From an uncultured Gammaproteobacteria bacterium (GTDB lineage Bacteria; Pseudomonadota; Gammaproteobacteria; Steroidobacterales; GCA-2729495), in contig CAKZWQ010000018.1 in NCBI GenBank assembly GCA_937921935.1, positions 22,885 through 86,884 on the forward strand: 64,000 nt of DNA, given 5' to 3'. Under the pieces are notes generated by a model. It did no database searches and had not been told where the DNA came from. It worked only from the letters and a program-made list of their open reading frames with translations. Position numbers and translations under genes: made by a program. Below, piece after piece: positions 28,278 through 36,781 of the stretch. Each line of letters starts with the position of its first letter. Positions within the stretch are counted from its first letter, which is position 1.

Positions 28278-28731
28278 AGGCAATCTCGTTGTCGGTGACG
28301 CGCGCTTCTGCGTCATTGCGGCGCGTTTTAACGACGCGATCGTCGCGCGGATGCTGGAGGGGGCCGTCGATGCCCTGCAGCGGCACGGCGCCGATGACTC
28401 ACAGATTCATGTGGTGCGGGTACCCGGGGCCTTCGAGTTACCCCTGGCTGCACGGGAAGTCGCCCGGAGCCGGCAGTATGAGGCCATCGTGGCGCTGGGC
28501 GTGGTCATCCGGGGCGCGACGCCGCATTTTGATTTCGTCTGTGGCGAAGCCGCCGCCGGCCTCAACCGGATTAGCCTGGAGCACGGGCTGCCGGTAGGTT
28601 TCGGCTTGCTGACCTGCGACACCATCGAGCAGGCCATCGAACGCGCCGGTACCAAGGCCGGCAATAAGGGCGTCGACGCAGCGCTCACGGCCATCGAGAT
28701 GGTCAACCTCCTGCGCCAGTTGAACGGCTGA
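28264..28731 (+). CDS. ribH: 6,7-dimethyl-8-ribityllumazine synthase
   Basis: A 155-residue lumazine synthase. [43 protein letters not shown] (with the catalytic His) and [12 protein letters not shown] are the family landmarks. It condenses the RibB and RibD products and forms icosahedral shells in many bacteria. It starts inside the ribBA end and is followed six bases later by nusB. Confidence 0.96.
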   Translation: MKSIEGNLVVGDARFCVIAARFNDAIVARMLEGAVDALQRHGADDSQIHVVRVPGAFELPLAAREVARSRQYEAIVALGVVIRGATPHFDFVCGEAAAGLNRISLEHGLPVGFGLLTCDTIEQAIERAGTKAGNKGVDAALTAIEMVNLLRQLNG

Positions 28732-28737
28732 ATCACG

Positions 28738-29142
28738 ATGGCTGCTAGCGGTCGTCGCGGGGCGCGCCGCATGCTCCTGCAAGCACTGTATCAATGGCAG
28801 GTCAGTGGTCATGATTTGCCGGAGCTGCAGGCCCAGTTTGCCGCGCGGCCGGGTTTCGAGACGATCGACGCAGACTATTTTTCCGAGCAGCTGCAGCGCG
28901 TGATTGCCGAAGCTGAACGTCTGGATGTCAGTATCGGTGAGTCGGCCGATCGTCCGGTGGAGCAGCTGGATCCCATCGAGCACGCGGTGCTGTGGATCGG
29001 CCTGTCAGAGCTGAACTGGCGGCCGGATGTACCGCGCGGCGTGGCGATCAACGAGGCCGTTGAACTGGCCAAGGCCTTCGGCGCTAGTGACAGTCATCGC
29101 TATATCAATGCCATTCTTGATACGGCTGCACCCATCGAATAA
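28738..29142 (+). CDS. nusB: transcription antitermination factor NusB
   Basis: A 134-residue helical protein. RRGARRMLLQALYQWQVSG at the N-terminus and VAINEAVELAKAFGASDSHRYINAILD at the C-terminus are NusB signatures. It binds BoxA RNA with NusE in rRNA antitermination. The ribH-nusB-thiL-pgpA order is standard in gammaproteobacteria. Confidence 0.96.
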   Translation: MAASGRRGARRMLLQALYQWQVSGHDLPELQAQFAARPGFETIDADYFSEQLQRVIAEAERLDVSIGESADRPVEQLDPIEHAVLWIGLSELNWRPDVPRGVAINEAVELAKAFGASDSHRYINAILDTAAPIE

Positions 29143-29156
29143 CGCAGGGCCGCCCG

Positions 29157-30107
29157 GTGGATGAATTTGAACTGATTCGCCGCTTCTTTTCGACCGGCTA
29201 TCCGCAACGCGCCGATGTCATGCTTGGCGTCGGCGACGACAGTGCAATTTCTCGACTGGGCCGCGACGAGGAACTGGTCAGCTGCAGCGATACCCTGGTA
29301 GCCGGCACACATTTTCCACCGCAGCTGCCGGCCGATGCCGTCGCCCACCGCGCGCTGGCTGCGAATCTCAGTGACCTTGCTGCCATGGGTGCCAGCCCGC
29401 GCTGGTTTTTACTGGCCCTGGCGTTGCCTGAGGTTGAACCTGGCTGGCTGGAGCAATTCAGCGCGGGCCTGGCGCGTCTCGCCGGCCGTTACCAGGTGGC
29501 ATTAATCGGCGGCGACACCGTCCGCGGTCCATTGTCCGTCACCATAACGGCCCTGGGGAGCGTGCCGGCCGGCGCCGCTGTGCGACGCAGTGGCGCCGTG
29601 GACGGGGATCTGATTTATGTGACCGGTACCTGCGGTGACGCAGCGCGCGCCTGGCAGGCCTTGGCCGGCGGTGCAACGCTGGCGGTCGAGGATCCCTGCT
29701 ATCGACGCTTTGCCTATCCGGAGCCGCGCGTGCGGGAAGGTCTCGCCTTGCGCGATCTGGCCAGTGCCATGATTGATATTTCCGATGGCTTGCACGTGGA
29801 CCTGGAGCGTCTGCTGGCCGCCAGTGAAGTCGGGGGTGCTGCCCGGGCCCAGGATGTGCCCCTGTCCGCAGCGCTGGTGGATCAGGTCGGTTTGGTGGCA
29901 GCCCGTGAACTGGCACTGGCCGGCGGCGACGACTACGAATTGTGTTTTAGTGTTGCCCAGAGCCGGGCAACGGATCTGGGCCGACTCAGTGCCGACTGGT
30001 CCTGCCCGCCCGTTTGCATCGGCCAGGTCAGGTCCGAGCCGGGCCTGAGTTGGCAACTGGATGGTCGTGATCTGGCGAGTCCGCCGCCGGCCTTCCAGCA
30101 TTTCTGA
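29157..30107 (+). CDS. thiL: thiamine-monophosphate kinase
   Basis: A 316-residue ThiL from GTG 29157. DEFELIRRFF, the metal-binding GVGDDSAISR, LAANLSDLAAMGASPRWFLLAL, GGDTVRGPLSVTITALG and the C-terminal MIDISDGLHVDLERLL and GGDDYELCF are all present. It phosphorylates thiamine monophosphate to thiamine diphosphate. It lies 14 bases after nusB and six before pgpA. Confidence 0.96.
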   Translation: MDEFELIRRFFSTGYPQRADVMLGVGDDSAISRLGRDEELVSCSDTLVAGTHFPPQLPADAVAHRALAANLSDLAAMGASPRWFLLALALPEVEPGWLEQFSAGLARLAGRYQVALIGGDTVRGPLSVTITALGSVPAGAAVRRSGAVDGDLIYVTGTCGDAARAWQALAGGATLAVEDPCYRRFAYPEPRVREGLALRDLASAMIDISDGLHVDLERLLAASEVGGAARAQDVPLSAALVDQVGLVAARELALAGGDDYELCFSVAQSRATDLGRLSADWSCPPVCIGQVRSEPGLSWQLDGRDLASPPPAFQHF

Positions 30108-30113
30108 AGTCTT

Positions 30114-30611
30114 ATGTCGAATCAGCAAGATCCTTCTCTCACCCGGCAGGTTCTGACAGACCCTGTGCATCTGCTGGCCTTTGGTTTTGGGTCAGGCCTG
30201 GGGCCCGCGGCCCCGGGAACCTGGGGTTCTTTGCTGGCGGTGGTCGCCTACGCCCTGGTCATGCCTGTGCCGCCCGTCTGGCTGGCCGGTACTGTGGCGG
30301 TGCTGTTTGTCCTGGGCATCTGGATCTGCGGCGTCAGTTCGCGTCGCCTGGGCGTCCATGACCATGGCGGGATCGTCTGGGATGAGATCGTGGGCATGCT
30401 TGCCGTGTGCCTGGCGGTGCCTCCTGAACCGGTCTGGTTGCTGGCCGCGTTCCTCGCTTTCAGGCTCTTTGATATCTGGAAACCCTGGCCGATTCGGGAC
30501 CTGGATCACAGCGTTTCCGGGGGTCTCGGAATTATGCTCGACGATGTTCTGGCGGCTGCCTATGCCGCGCTGCTAACGGGTTTGTTACAGCGCTTTTTCG
30601 CCGCCCCGTAA
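30114..30611 (+). CDS. pgpA: phosphatidylglycerophosphatase A
   Basis: A 165-residue membrane protein with about four helices. FGFGSGLGPAAPGTWGSLLA, HDHGGIVWDEIVG (acidic metal site) and FRLFDIWKPWPIRDLD are PgpA hallmarks. It makes phosphatidylglycerol by dephosphorylating PGP at the inner membrane. It is the last gene of the riboflavin/thiamine operon. Confidence 0.95.
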   Translation: MSNQQDPSLTRQVLTDPVHLLAFGFGSGLGPAAPGTWGSLLAVVAYALVMPVPPVWLAGTVAVLFVLGIWICGVSSRRLGVHDHGGIVWDEIVGMLAVCLAVPPEPVWLLAAFLAFRLFDIWKPWPIRDLDHSVSGGLGIMLDDVLAAAYAALLTGLLQRFFAAP

Positions 30612-30631
30612 CCCCAGAGGGTTTTTCGTGG

Positions 30632-31927
30632 ATGGCTGAGTCAGCGGCCCAGAGAATCGCCACAATTGCGCTGCCGGACAGGGTCGGCAAGTACTCGATC
30701 ATCCGCCACGTCGGCAAGGGCAGTACGGGTAATGTATACCTGTCCCACGATCCGTATGTCGGCCGCGATGTTGCCATCAAGGTCTACGACATCGAGCCTG
30801 ATGACGATCCGGCACAGACCAAAGTGGCTCGCAAAATGTTCTTCAACGAAGCGCATATGGTCGGCATGTTGCAGCACCCAAATATCTTGCCCATATATGA
30901 CGCCGGTGAAGAGGACAACAAGTACTACGTGGTCATGGAGCATGTGCAGGGGGCCCGCACGCTGGCTGCCTACTGTCGTCCCGACCACCTGTTACCCATC
31001 GATGACGTGGTCAAGATTATCTACACCTGCGCCAAGGCGCTGCACTATGCGCACAAGCGTGGTGTGATTCATCGCGATATCAAACCCAGCAACATCATGC
31101 TGACGCGAGACAATGAGGTCCGGATTATTGATTTCGGCATTGCCTTGCTGCGCGATGCGGATATTTCCCGCATCGAAGGGGTTGCCGGTTCGCCCAGTTA
31201 CATGTCCCCGGAGCAGATCCAGGCGGCGGATATAACGCCGGCGGCCGATCTGTACTCCCTGGGCGCACTAATGTACGAACTGCTGACGGGGTTCCGGCCG
31301 TTTCGGGCCTCTACGCTGTCGCGCCTGCTCAACCAGATTGTGTTTGCCACGCCGCCGCCCATTCACCAGTTGCGTGCGGACATTCCCGAGGACCTGGAAG
31401 AAATCGTCGCGGTATCCCTGCAGAAAGATCCGTCGCGCCGTCACTCAAGCGCCGGTGATCTGGCGGCCCGTCTCACCCGTGTTTATCAGGGTTTGCGTGA
31501 CCAGCAGCAGCGTATTGACAACACTGAGCAGTTCAATCTGTTGCGCCACCTGAGCTTTTTTCATGACTTCTCCGTTGAGGAGATTCGTGAGATACAGCGT
31601 GCCGGCGAATGGCGTGAGTATGCAGCGGGTAACGAAATCGTTCGCCAGGGCGACATTGACGATCGCTTTTATGTGATCGTCAATGGCAAGGTTGAGGTTG
31701 AAAGTAACGGCAAGGCCGTCGGGCATCTGGGCAACGGTGATTGTTTCGGTGAAGCCAGTTATGTGGCGGATGCCAAGCGCACCAGTACCATTCGGGCTGC
31801 CGACGGCGTGACGATTCTGAGCGTCAGTGCAACACTACTGGAGCAGGTTTCCACCGCCTGCCAGCTGCGCTTCACGCGGGTCTTTCTCGGTGAGATGATT
31901 CGCCGCCTGCAGGGCTCGTCTAACTGA
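30632..31927 (+). CDS. Ser/Thr protein kinase with C-terminal cyclic-nucleotide-binding domain
   Basis: A 431-residue soluble protein. The Hanks-type kinase domain covers residues about 20-285: P-loop GKGSTGNVY, VAIKVY (ATP lysine), GVIHRDIKPSNIM (catalytic Asp), IIDFGIAL (DFG) and MSPEQI. The C-terminal domain (about 305-425) is a Crp-type cyclic-nucleotide/effector-binding fold: EIVRQGDIDDRFYVIVNGKVEV, GNGDCFGEASYV. The usual phosphate-binding cassette G-E-[LI]-A-L is FGEASYV here, so ligand type is uncertain. No transmembrane helix, so it is cytosolic. It starts 21 bases after pgpA; possible partners are the FHA protein at 14.6 kb and a second kinase at 59.0 kb. Confidence 0.88.
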   Translation: MAESAAQRIATIALPDRVGKYSIIRHVGKGSTGNVYLSHDPYVGRDVAIKVYDIEPDDDPAQTKVARKMFFNEAHMVGMLQHPNILPIYDAGEEDNKYYVVMEHVQGARTLAAYCRPDHLLPIDDVVKIIYTCAKALHYAHKRGVIHRDIKPSNIMLTRDNEVRIIDFGIALLRDADISRIEGVAGSPSYMSPEQIQAADITPAADLYSLGALMYELLTGFRPFRASTLSRLLNQIVFATPPPIHQLRADIPEDLEEIVAVSLQKDPSRRHSSAGDLAARLTRVYQGLRDQQQRIDNTEQFNLLRHLSFFHDFSVEEIREIQRAGEWREYAAGNEIVRQGDIDDRFYVIVNGKVEVESNGKAVGHLGNGDCFGEASYVADAKRTSTIRAADGVTILSVSATLLEQVSTACQLRFTRVFLGEMIRRLQGSSN

Positions 31928-31947
31928 GCCGGCAAGTCCCCTTGCGG

Positions 31948-32187
31948 CTAATCTGAGTCGGCATCCTGCGCGTCGAAAGCGCGCAATTCATCGCCCATCA
32001 GTAACGCCACCTTCTGCTCGGCCTTTTCCAAGGCTGACTGGCATTCCCGGCTGAGTTTCACGCCGCGCTCAAACTGCTGCAGGGACTTGTCCAGCGGCAG
32101 ATCGCCGGTTTCCAGCTGTTCTACGATATCCTCAAGTTCGCCCATGGCTTTTTCGAGATTCAGGCGTTTTGCTTTCGATTCGGCCAA
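31948..32187 (-). CDS. xseB: exodeoxyribonuclease VII small subunit
   Basis: A 79-residue protein from TTG 32187, which has GGAG eight bases upstream and gives the usual family length; a longer GTG start at 32226 is possible. NLEKAMGELEDIVEQLETGDLPLDKSLQQFERGV is the XseB coiled-coil core. It forms ExoVII with XseA, degrading single-stranded DNA. It stands alone here rather than with ispA/dxs, convergent with the kinase gene and divergent from the rubrerythrin gene. Confidence 0.92.
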   Translation of the reverse strand: MAESKAKRLNLEKAMGELEDIVEQLETGDLPLDKSLQQFERGVKLSRECQSALEKAEQKVALLMGDELRAFDAQDADSD

Positions 32188-32270
32188 GGCTTCGGCTCCG
32201 CTCAAAATGTGGGCAGAGACTTGCACAGGGCAGGGGGCCGGTCAACGCAGGCCATACGCATAATCGCGGG

Positions 32271-32300
32271 TTGACCGACAGGGCACACAGGGCCTATAAC
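32271..32300 (+). promoter_or_regulatory. sigma-70-type promoter of the rubrerythrin gene
   Basis: TTGACC (32271-32276) and TATAAC (32295-32300) each match the consensus at five of six positions and are 18 bases apart. Transcription should start near 32307, inside the dyad at 32301-32313. Confidence 0.75.
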
Positions 32301-32313
32301 TAGACTCAGTCTA
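32301..32313. promoter_or_regulatory. perfect dyad overlapping the rubrerythrin transcription start (candidate operator)
   Basis: TAGACT-C-AGTCTA is a perfect 6-1-6 inverted repeat immediately after the -10 box. A repressor bound here would block the promoter. It does not match the Fur box. Its GACT/AGTC core recalls Rrf2-type half-sites, but the spacing differs. Confidence 0.55.
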
Positions 32314-32355
32314 AATAAGGCGGCGAACCGTCGCCCAATAAAGAGGAGAACGATA

Positions 32356-32775
32356 GTGGACCTTAAGGGCAGCAAGACCGAACAGAATCTCAAGGACGCC
32401 TTTGCCGGCGAATCCCAGGCCAATCGCCGTTACCTGTACTTCGCCAACAAGGCAGACGTGGAAGGCTACAACGACGTGGCCACCGTTTTCCGGTCAACGG
32501 CCGAAGGCGAGACCGGGCATGCTCACGGGCATCTGGATTACCTGGCCACTGTCGGCGATCCGGCCACGGGTCTGCCCATCGGCGCCACATCCAGCAACCT
32601 GAAAGCGGCTGTCGCCGGTGAAACCCATGAGTACACGGATATGTACCCCGGTATGGCCAAGACAGCCCGCGACGAAGGTTTTGAGGAAATCTCGGACTGG
32701 TTTGAGACCCTGGCCAAGGCCGAGCGCTCTCACGCCAATCGCTTCCAGAAAGCGCTGGATACCTTGGACGGCTAG
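32356..32775 (+). CDS. rubrerythrin-family protein (ferritin-like diiron domain only)
   Basis: A 139-residue protein from GTG 32356 with AAGAGGAGAA upstream. The four-helix diiron domain has E-x-x-x-R ([16 protein letters not shown]), [24 protein letters not shown] and [10 protein letters not shown]. The C-terminal rubredoxin domain of classical rubrerythrins is absent, so it needs an external electron donor. These proteins reduce peroxide. The next two genes, an Fe-S protein of HdrD/GlpC type and DUF3501, form a recurring cluster with rubrerythrin and could supply electrons. Confidence 0.9.
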   Translation: MDLKGSKTEQNLKDAFAGESQANRRYLYFANKADVEGYNDVATVFRSTAEGETGHAHGHLDYLATVGDPATGLPIGATSSNLKAAVAGETHEYTDMYPGMAKTARDEGFEEISDWFETLAKAERSHANRFQKALDTLDG

Positions 32776-32783
32776 CCTGCTAT

Positions 32784-32815
32784 GCAGGGCGCCCGGCTGG
32801 TGCCGGGCGCCCTGC
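32784..32815 (+). terminator. strong 14-bp hairpin after the rubrerythrin gene
   Basis: The arms 32784-32797 and 32802-32815 (GCAGGGCGCCCGGC and its exact reverse complement) pair perfectly around a TGGT loop. The following sequence is not T-rich, so it may act as a partial terminator or 3' stabiliser that raises rubrerythrin mRNA over the downstream genes. Confidence 0.7.
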
Positions 32816-32832
32816 CTTGATTGACCCGCCCT

Positions 32833-34170
32833 ATGAGCAATCAGCCAACCACCCGCGAGGGCAGCCTGGAAGCGCCTACCCGTCATCCCATTGACTGGCG
32901 CAGCGACGATTTTTACGACGAGGCTTCCCTGTTCGCGGAACTCGAACGCATATTTGATATCTGCCACGGCTGTCGCCGCTGCTTCTCACTGTGCAATGCC
33001 TTTCCGACCCTGTTCGATGCCATCGACGAGGGTGATACGGGCGAGCTGGATGGGGTTGGCAAAGAAGTCTTCTGGGACGTCGTTGATGAATGTTACCTCT
33101 GCGACATGTGTTACATGTCCAAGTGTCCCTATGTGCCACCCCACGAGTGGAACGTTGATTTTCCGCACCTGATGCTGCGAGCCAAGGCCAAGCGCTTTAA
33201 GGATGAGGGGGCGCCCATACGGGATCGTGTTCTCTCTGCCACGGACCGTGTCGGCAACCTGGCCGGCATTCCCGTGGTCGCTGAAGTGGTCAATGCGATG
33301 AATCGTAGCGGCGTGGGGCGCAAGTTGCTGGACGCCACGCTGGGTGTGGCCCGCGACGCGCCGGTGCCGGCTTATCACAGCCGGACTGCCCGCAAGCGCC
33401 TGGCCGGCAGCCTGCCTCAAATTACGCCGGAAGTGGTCAACGGCACCCAGGGCAGGGTGGTGCTGTTTACCACCTGCTACGGCAATCGCAATACCCCCCA
33501 GATCTGTGAGGACCTCGCCGCGGTCTTCGCCCATAACGGTATTGGCCTTGCATTGGCGGATGAGGAGCGCTGCTGCGGGATGCCCAAGCTTGAGCTGGGC
33601 GATCTGGAGGCGGTGGCGGCTGCCAAAGACATCAACATACCTCAGCTGGCGAGCCGGGTTCGCGACGGCTGGGATATTGTGGCGCCGATCCCGTCCTGCG
33701 TGCTGATGTTCAAGCAGGAACTGCCCTTGCTGTTCCCTGACGATGAAGACGTGCAGCTGGTTGCCAAAGCGTTTTTTGATCCCTTTGAGTATCTGGCCCT
33801 GAGGCATAAGGGCGAGCGCCTGCAGACTGACTTCCCCGTGGCCCTTGGAAAGCTTGCCTACCAGGTTCCCTGTCATCTGCGGGTGCAGAATATCGGTCTG
33901 AAAACGCGGGACCTGCTGCAGATGGTGCCAGGCACTGAAGTCGATACCATTGAGCGTTGTTCGGGTCATGATGGGACCTACGGAATCAAAACCCGTTTTC
34001 GCGAGGCCTCCCTGAAAATCGCCCGGCCTGTGATGCGCCGGGTGAAGGAGTCGCAGGCTGATCACTTCGTCAGTGACTGCCCCATGGCAGCAGAACAGAT
34101 CGCCGGTGGCGTGGACGGAGCGACTGCCGCGCATCCCATGTCACTGCTGCGCAAGGCTTACGGTATCTGA
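32833..34170 (+). CDS. heterodisulfide reductase-related Fe-S protein
   Basis: A 445-residue soluble protein from ATG 32833. The N-terminal half has two ferredoxin-like 4Fe-4S cysteine clusters (ICHGCRRCFSLC and CYLCDMCYMSKCPYVPP). The C-terminal half has two CCG-like domains (TTCYGN...RCCGMP and VPCHLR...RCSGHDG), the pattern of GlpC, HdrD and LutA electron carriers. It lies between rubrerythrin and DUF3501, a conserved trio in proteobacteria, and may pass electrons to the rubrerythrin. Confidence 0.88.
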   Translation: MSNQPTTREGSLEAPTRHPIDWRSDDFYDEASLFAELERIFDICHGCRRCFSLCNAFPTLFDAIDEGDTGELDGVGKEVFWDVVDECYLCDMCYMSKCPYVPPHEWNVDFPHLMLRAKAKRFKDEGAPIRDRVLSATDRVGNLAGIPVVAEVVNAMNRSGVGRKLLDATLGVARDAPVPAYHSRTARKRLAGSLPQITPEVVNGTQGRVVLFTTCYGNRNTPQICEDLAAVFAHNGIGLALADEERCCGMPKLELGDLEAVAAAKDINIPQLASRVRDGWDIVAPIPSCVLMFKQELPLLFPDDEDVQLVAKAFFDPFEYLALRHKGERLQTDFPVALGKLAYQVPCHLRVQNIGLKTRDLLQMVPGTEVDTIERCSGHDGTYGIKTRFREASLKIARPVMRRVKESQADHFVSDCPMAAEQIAGGVDGATAAHPMSLLRKAYGI

Positions 34171-34171
34171 G

Positions 34172-34780
34172 ATGAACAAACTCCAGCTGGATGATCTGTA
34201 TCCCCTTGAGGTCTATGCCAGGCTGCGCGCTGATTTTCGCGCCCGGGTGATGGAGCACAAGGCGCACCGCAAGGTTCACCTGGGTGACCATGTGTCCCTG
34301 TTATTCGAGGATCGGCTCACCATGCATTACCAGGTCCAGGAGATGCTGCGCGCCGAGAAATTGTTCGAGCCAGCGGAAATAGCCGAAGAGCTGGCGGCCT
34401 ATAACCCGCTGATTCCAGATGGCCAGAACTGGAAGGCCACCATGCTTATTGAGTATCCGGACCCTGAGGAACGGCACGTGGCCCTGGCCCGGTTGATCGG
34501 CATCGAGGCCCAGATCTGGATGCGGGTGGACGGGTTTGATCCCGTCATGGCCATCGCGGATGAGGACCTGGAGCGGGCCACGGAGGAAAAAACCTCCGCC
34601 GTGCATTTTCTGCGTTTTGAGCTGACCGATGGCATGGTGGCGGCCCTTCAGGCGGGCGCGTCTCTGAGCGCCGGTTGCGGACATCCGCGCTACACGACCA
34701 CCGCCGCCGTCTCCGAGGCCGGCCGAGAATCCCTGATTGCTGACCTCGACCCGCCGGGCACCGCCGACCACCGGGATTGA
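34172..34780 (+). CDS. DUF3501 family protein
   Basis: A 202-residue protein from ATG 34172. LQLDDLYPLEVYARLRADFR, RRKVHLGDHVSLLFEDR-like sequence (here HRKVHLGDHVSLLFEDRLT) and YNPLIPDGQNWKATMLIEYP identify DUF3501. The family is nearly always linked to rubrerythrin and the Fe-S protein, as here. Its role is unknown. It starts one base after the preceding stop and is surely co-translated with it. Confidence 0.9.
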   Translation: MNKLQLDDLYPLEVYARLRADFRARVMEHKAHRKVHLGDHVSLLFEDRLTMHYQVQEMLRAEKLFEPAEIAEELAAYNPLIPDGQNWKATMLIEYPDPEERHVALARLIGIEAQIWMRVDGFDPVMAIADEDLERATEEKTSAVHFLRFELTDGMVAALQAGASLSAGCGHPRYTTTAAVSEAGRESLIADLDPPGTADHRD

Positions 34781-34826
34781 CGAAATTCCCCTAGGGTCTA
34801 ACATGGCCTGGTTGTTGTGCGCTCCG

Positions 34827-34852
34827 CGGCCCGTGGTACGGGCCGGATTTTT
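34827..34852 (+). terminator. rho-independent terminator before parE
   Basis: An 8-bp GC stem (CGGCCCGT / ACGGGCCG) with a GGT loop is followed by GATTTTT. It ends the rubrerythrin-DUF3501 unit. The parE start follows within 21 bases. Confidence 0.8.
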
Positions 34853-34872
34853 CATTTCCGGGTTATAAAAAA

Positions 34873-36759
34873 ATGAGTCGCAGTTATGGTGCCGCTGACA
34901 TCGAGGTGCTCAGTGGTCTTGATCCTGTCCGGCGGCGGCCGGGCATGTATACGGATACCGCCCGGCCAAATCACCTGGCCCACGAAGTCGTGGACAACAG
35001 TGTTGATGAGGCTGTCGCCGGGCATTGCAAATCGATCAAGGTCACCCTGCACAAGGATGGCTCCCTGGAGGTCGCTGACGATGGTCGCGGGATGCCCGTG
35101 GACAAGCACCCGGTGGAGAAGATCCCTGGGGTCGAGCTGATCATGACCCGCCTGCATGCCGGCGGTAAGTTTTCCAACAAAAATTACCAGTACTCAGGCG
35201 GTTTGCACGGCGTGGGCGTGTCCGTCGTGAATGCTTTGTCCAAGAATCTGGAAGTCTGGATTCGGCGCGATGGCAAGGAGTACAACCTCAGTTTCCGCGG
35301 CGGTAAGAAAAGCGGCAAGCTGGATGTGGTCGGTAAGGTCGGCAAGCAGAACACCGGCACGACCATCCGCTTCTGGCCCGACCCCAAGTATTTCGATTCC
35401 GACAAATTCTCCGTCAAGGAGCTGACCCATGTACTGCGCGCCAAGGCGGTGCTCTGCCCTGGCCTGAAGATTCGCTTCCAGGTCGAAAAGCCCGCGCAGA
35501 AATTCGAATGGCAGTATGAAGGCGGCCTGGAGCAATATCTGACGGAGGCCACGACCGGCGCCACTCTGCTGCCCGAGGTGCCGTGCGACGGAAGTTTGCG
35601 CGGCGCCCGCGATGAAGTGGAGTGGGCCGTGGCCTGGGCGGGCCCGGAGGATCCGGTTGCGGCCGAATCCTACGTCAATCTGGTGCCCACCCCGCAGGGT
35701 GGCACCCACGTGAATGGCTTTCGCACCGGCCTGACAGAAGCCTTACGCGAGTATTGCGACTTCCGCAGTCTGCTACCGCGCGGTGTCCGGCTGGCACCAG
35801 AGGATGTCTGGGAACGCGTTTGTTACGTGTTGGCTGTGAAGACTGAGGACCCGCAGTTTTCCGGTCAGACCAAGGAGCGGCTGTCTTCGCGTGAGGTTGC
35901 AGCCTTTGTCTCCGGCGCGGCCAAAGATGCTTTTGGCATTTGGCTCAATCAGCATTCAGAAACCGGTGACCTGATCGCGCAGCGAGCGATTGAGGCGGCT
36001 CAGAAACGGCTGAAGGCCAGTAAGAAGGTTGCGCGCAAGAAGATCACCTCGGGTCCGGCTTTGCCCGGCAAGCTTGCTGATTGCAGTTCATCGGATCCCG
36101 AGCGCTGCGAGCTTTTCCTGGTTGAGGGTGATTCTGCCGGCGGCTCTGCGAAGCAGGCGCGTAACCGGGAGTTCCAGGCTGTCTTGCCCCTGCGCGGAAA
36201 AATCCTGAACACCTGGGAAGTGGACCAGGCCGAACTCATGGGCTCCCAGGAGGTGCACAATATCAGCCTGGCCATCGGTGTGGCGCCGGGTTCGGAAGAT
36301 CTGTCGGATCTGCGGTATCACAAGATCTGCATCCTGGCTGACGCTGACAGTGACGGACTACATATTGCTACCTTGATCTGCGCCTTGTTTGCCCGTCATT
36401 TCCCTGCGCTGGTGAAGTCCGGTCATGTCTTCGTTGCCATGCCGCCCCTGTATCGAATCGATGTGGGCAAGCAGGTCCACTACGCGCTGGACGAGGGCGA
36501 GCGTGAGGGGGTCCTGAATCTCATCGAAGCCGAAAAGCTCAAGGGCAAGGTCAATGTTATTCGCTTCAAGGGGCTGGGCGAGATGAGTCCGGGTCAGTTG
36601 CGCGACACCACAATGGCGCCGGACACGCGCCGACTGCTGCAGCTGACTGTGGCTGCCAGCGACGACACGGAACAAACCCTGGACATGCTGCTGGCGAAAA
36701 AGCGAGCACGCGACCGGCGGGAGTGGCTGGAAACCAAGGGCAATCTGGCCGCCATATAG
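34873..36759 (+). CDS. parE: DNA topoisomerase IV subunit B
   Basis: A 628-residue GHKL-type II topoisomerase subunit. ATPase motifs [19 protein letters not shown] and [15 protein letters not shown] are visible, as are the TOPRIM parts [15 protein letters not shown] and [10 protein letters not shown]. It decatenates chromosomes with ParC. The ATG at 34873 follows TTATAAAAAA and has no Shine-Dalgarno. The parC start follows 22 bases after the stop, so the two are co-expressed. Confidence 0.97.
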   Translation: MSRSYGAADIEVLSGLDPVRRRPGMYTDTARPNHLAHEVVDNSVDEAVAGHCKSIKVTLHKDGSLEVADDGRGMPVDKHPVEKIPGVELIMTRLHAGGKFSNKNYQYSGGLHGVGVSVVNALSKNLEVWIRRDGKEYNLSFRGGKKSGKLDVVGKVGKQNTGTTIRFWPDPKYFDSDKFSVKELTHVLRAKAVLCPGLKIRFQVEKPAQKFEWQYEGGLEQYLTEATTGATLLPEVPCDGSLRGARDEVEWAVAWAGPEDPVAAESYVNLVPTPQGGTHVNGFRTGLTEALREYCDFRSLLPRGVRLAPEDVWERVCYVLAVKTEDPQFSGQTKERLSSREVAAFVSGAAKDAFGIWLNQHSETGDLIAQRAIEAAQKRLKASKKVARKKITSGPALPGKLADCSSSDPERCELFLVEGDSAGGSAKQARNREFQAVLPLRGKILNTWEVDQAELMGSQEVHNISLAIGVAPGSEDLSDLRYHKICILADADSDGLHIATLICALFARHFPALVKSGHVFVAMPPLYRIDVGKQVHYALDEGEREGVLNLIEAEKLKGKVNVIRFKGLGEMSPGQLRDTTMAPDTRRLLQLTVAASDDTEQTLDMLLAKKRARDRREWLETKGNLAAI

Positions 36760-36781
36760 GCAGGCATGGCATCGAGACACT

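Noticed and set aside
32986..34134. 382-residue minus frame opposite the Fe-S protein gene
   Set aside because: His/Gln-rich shadow with no family pattern.
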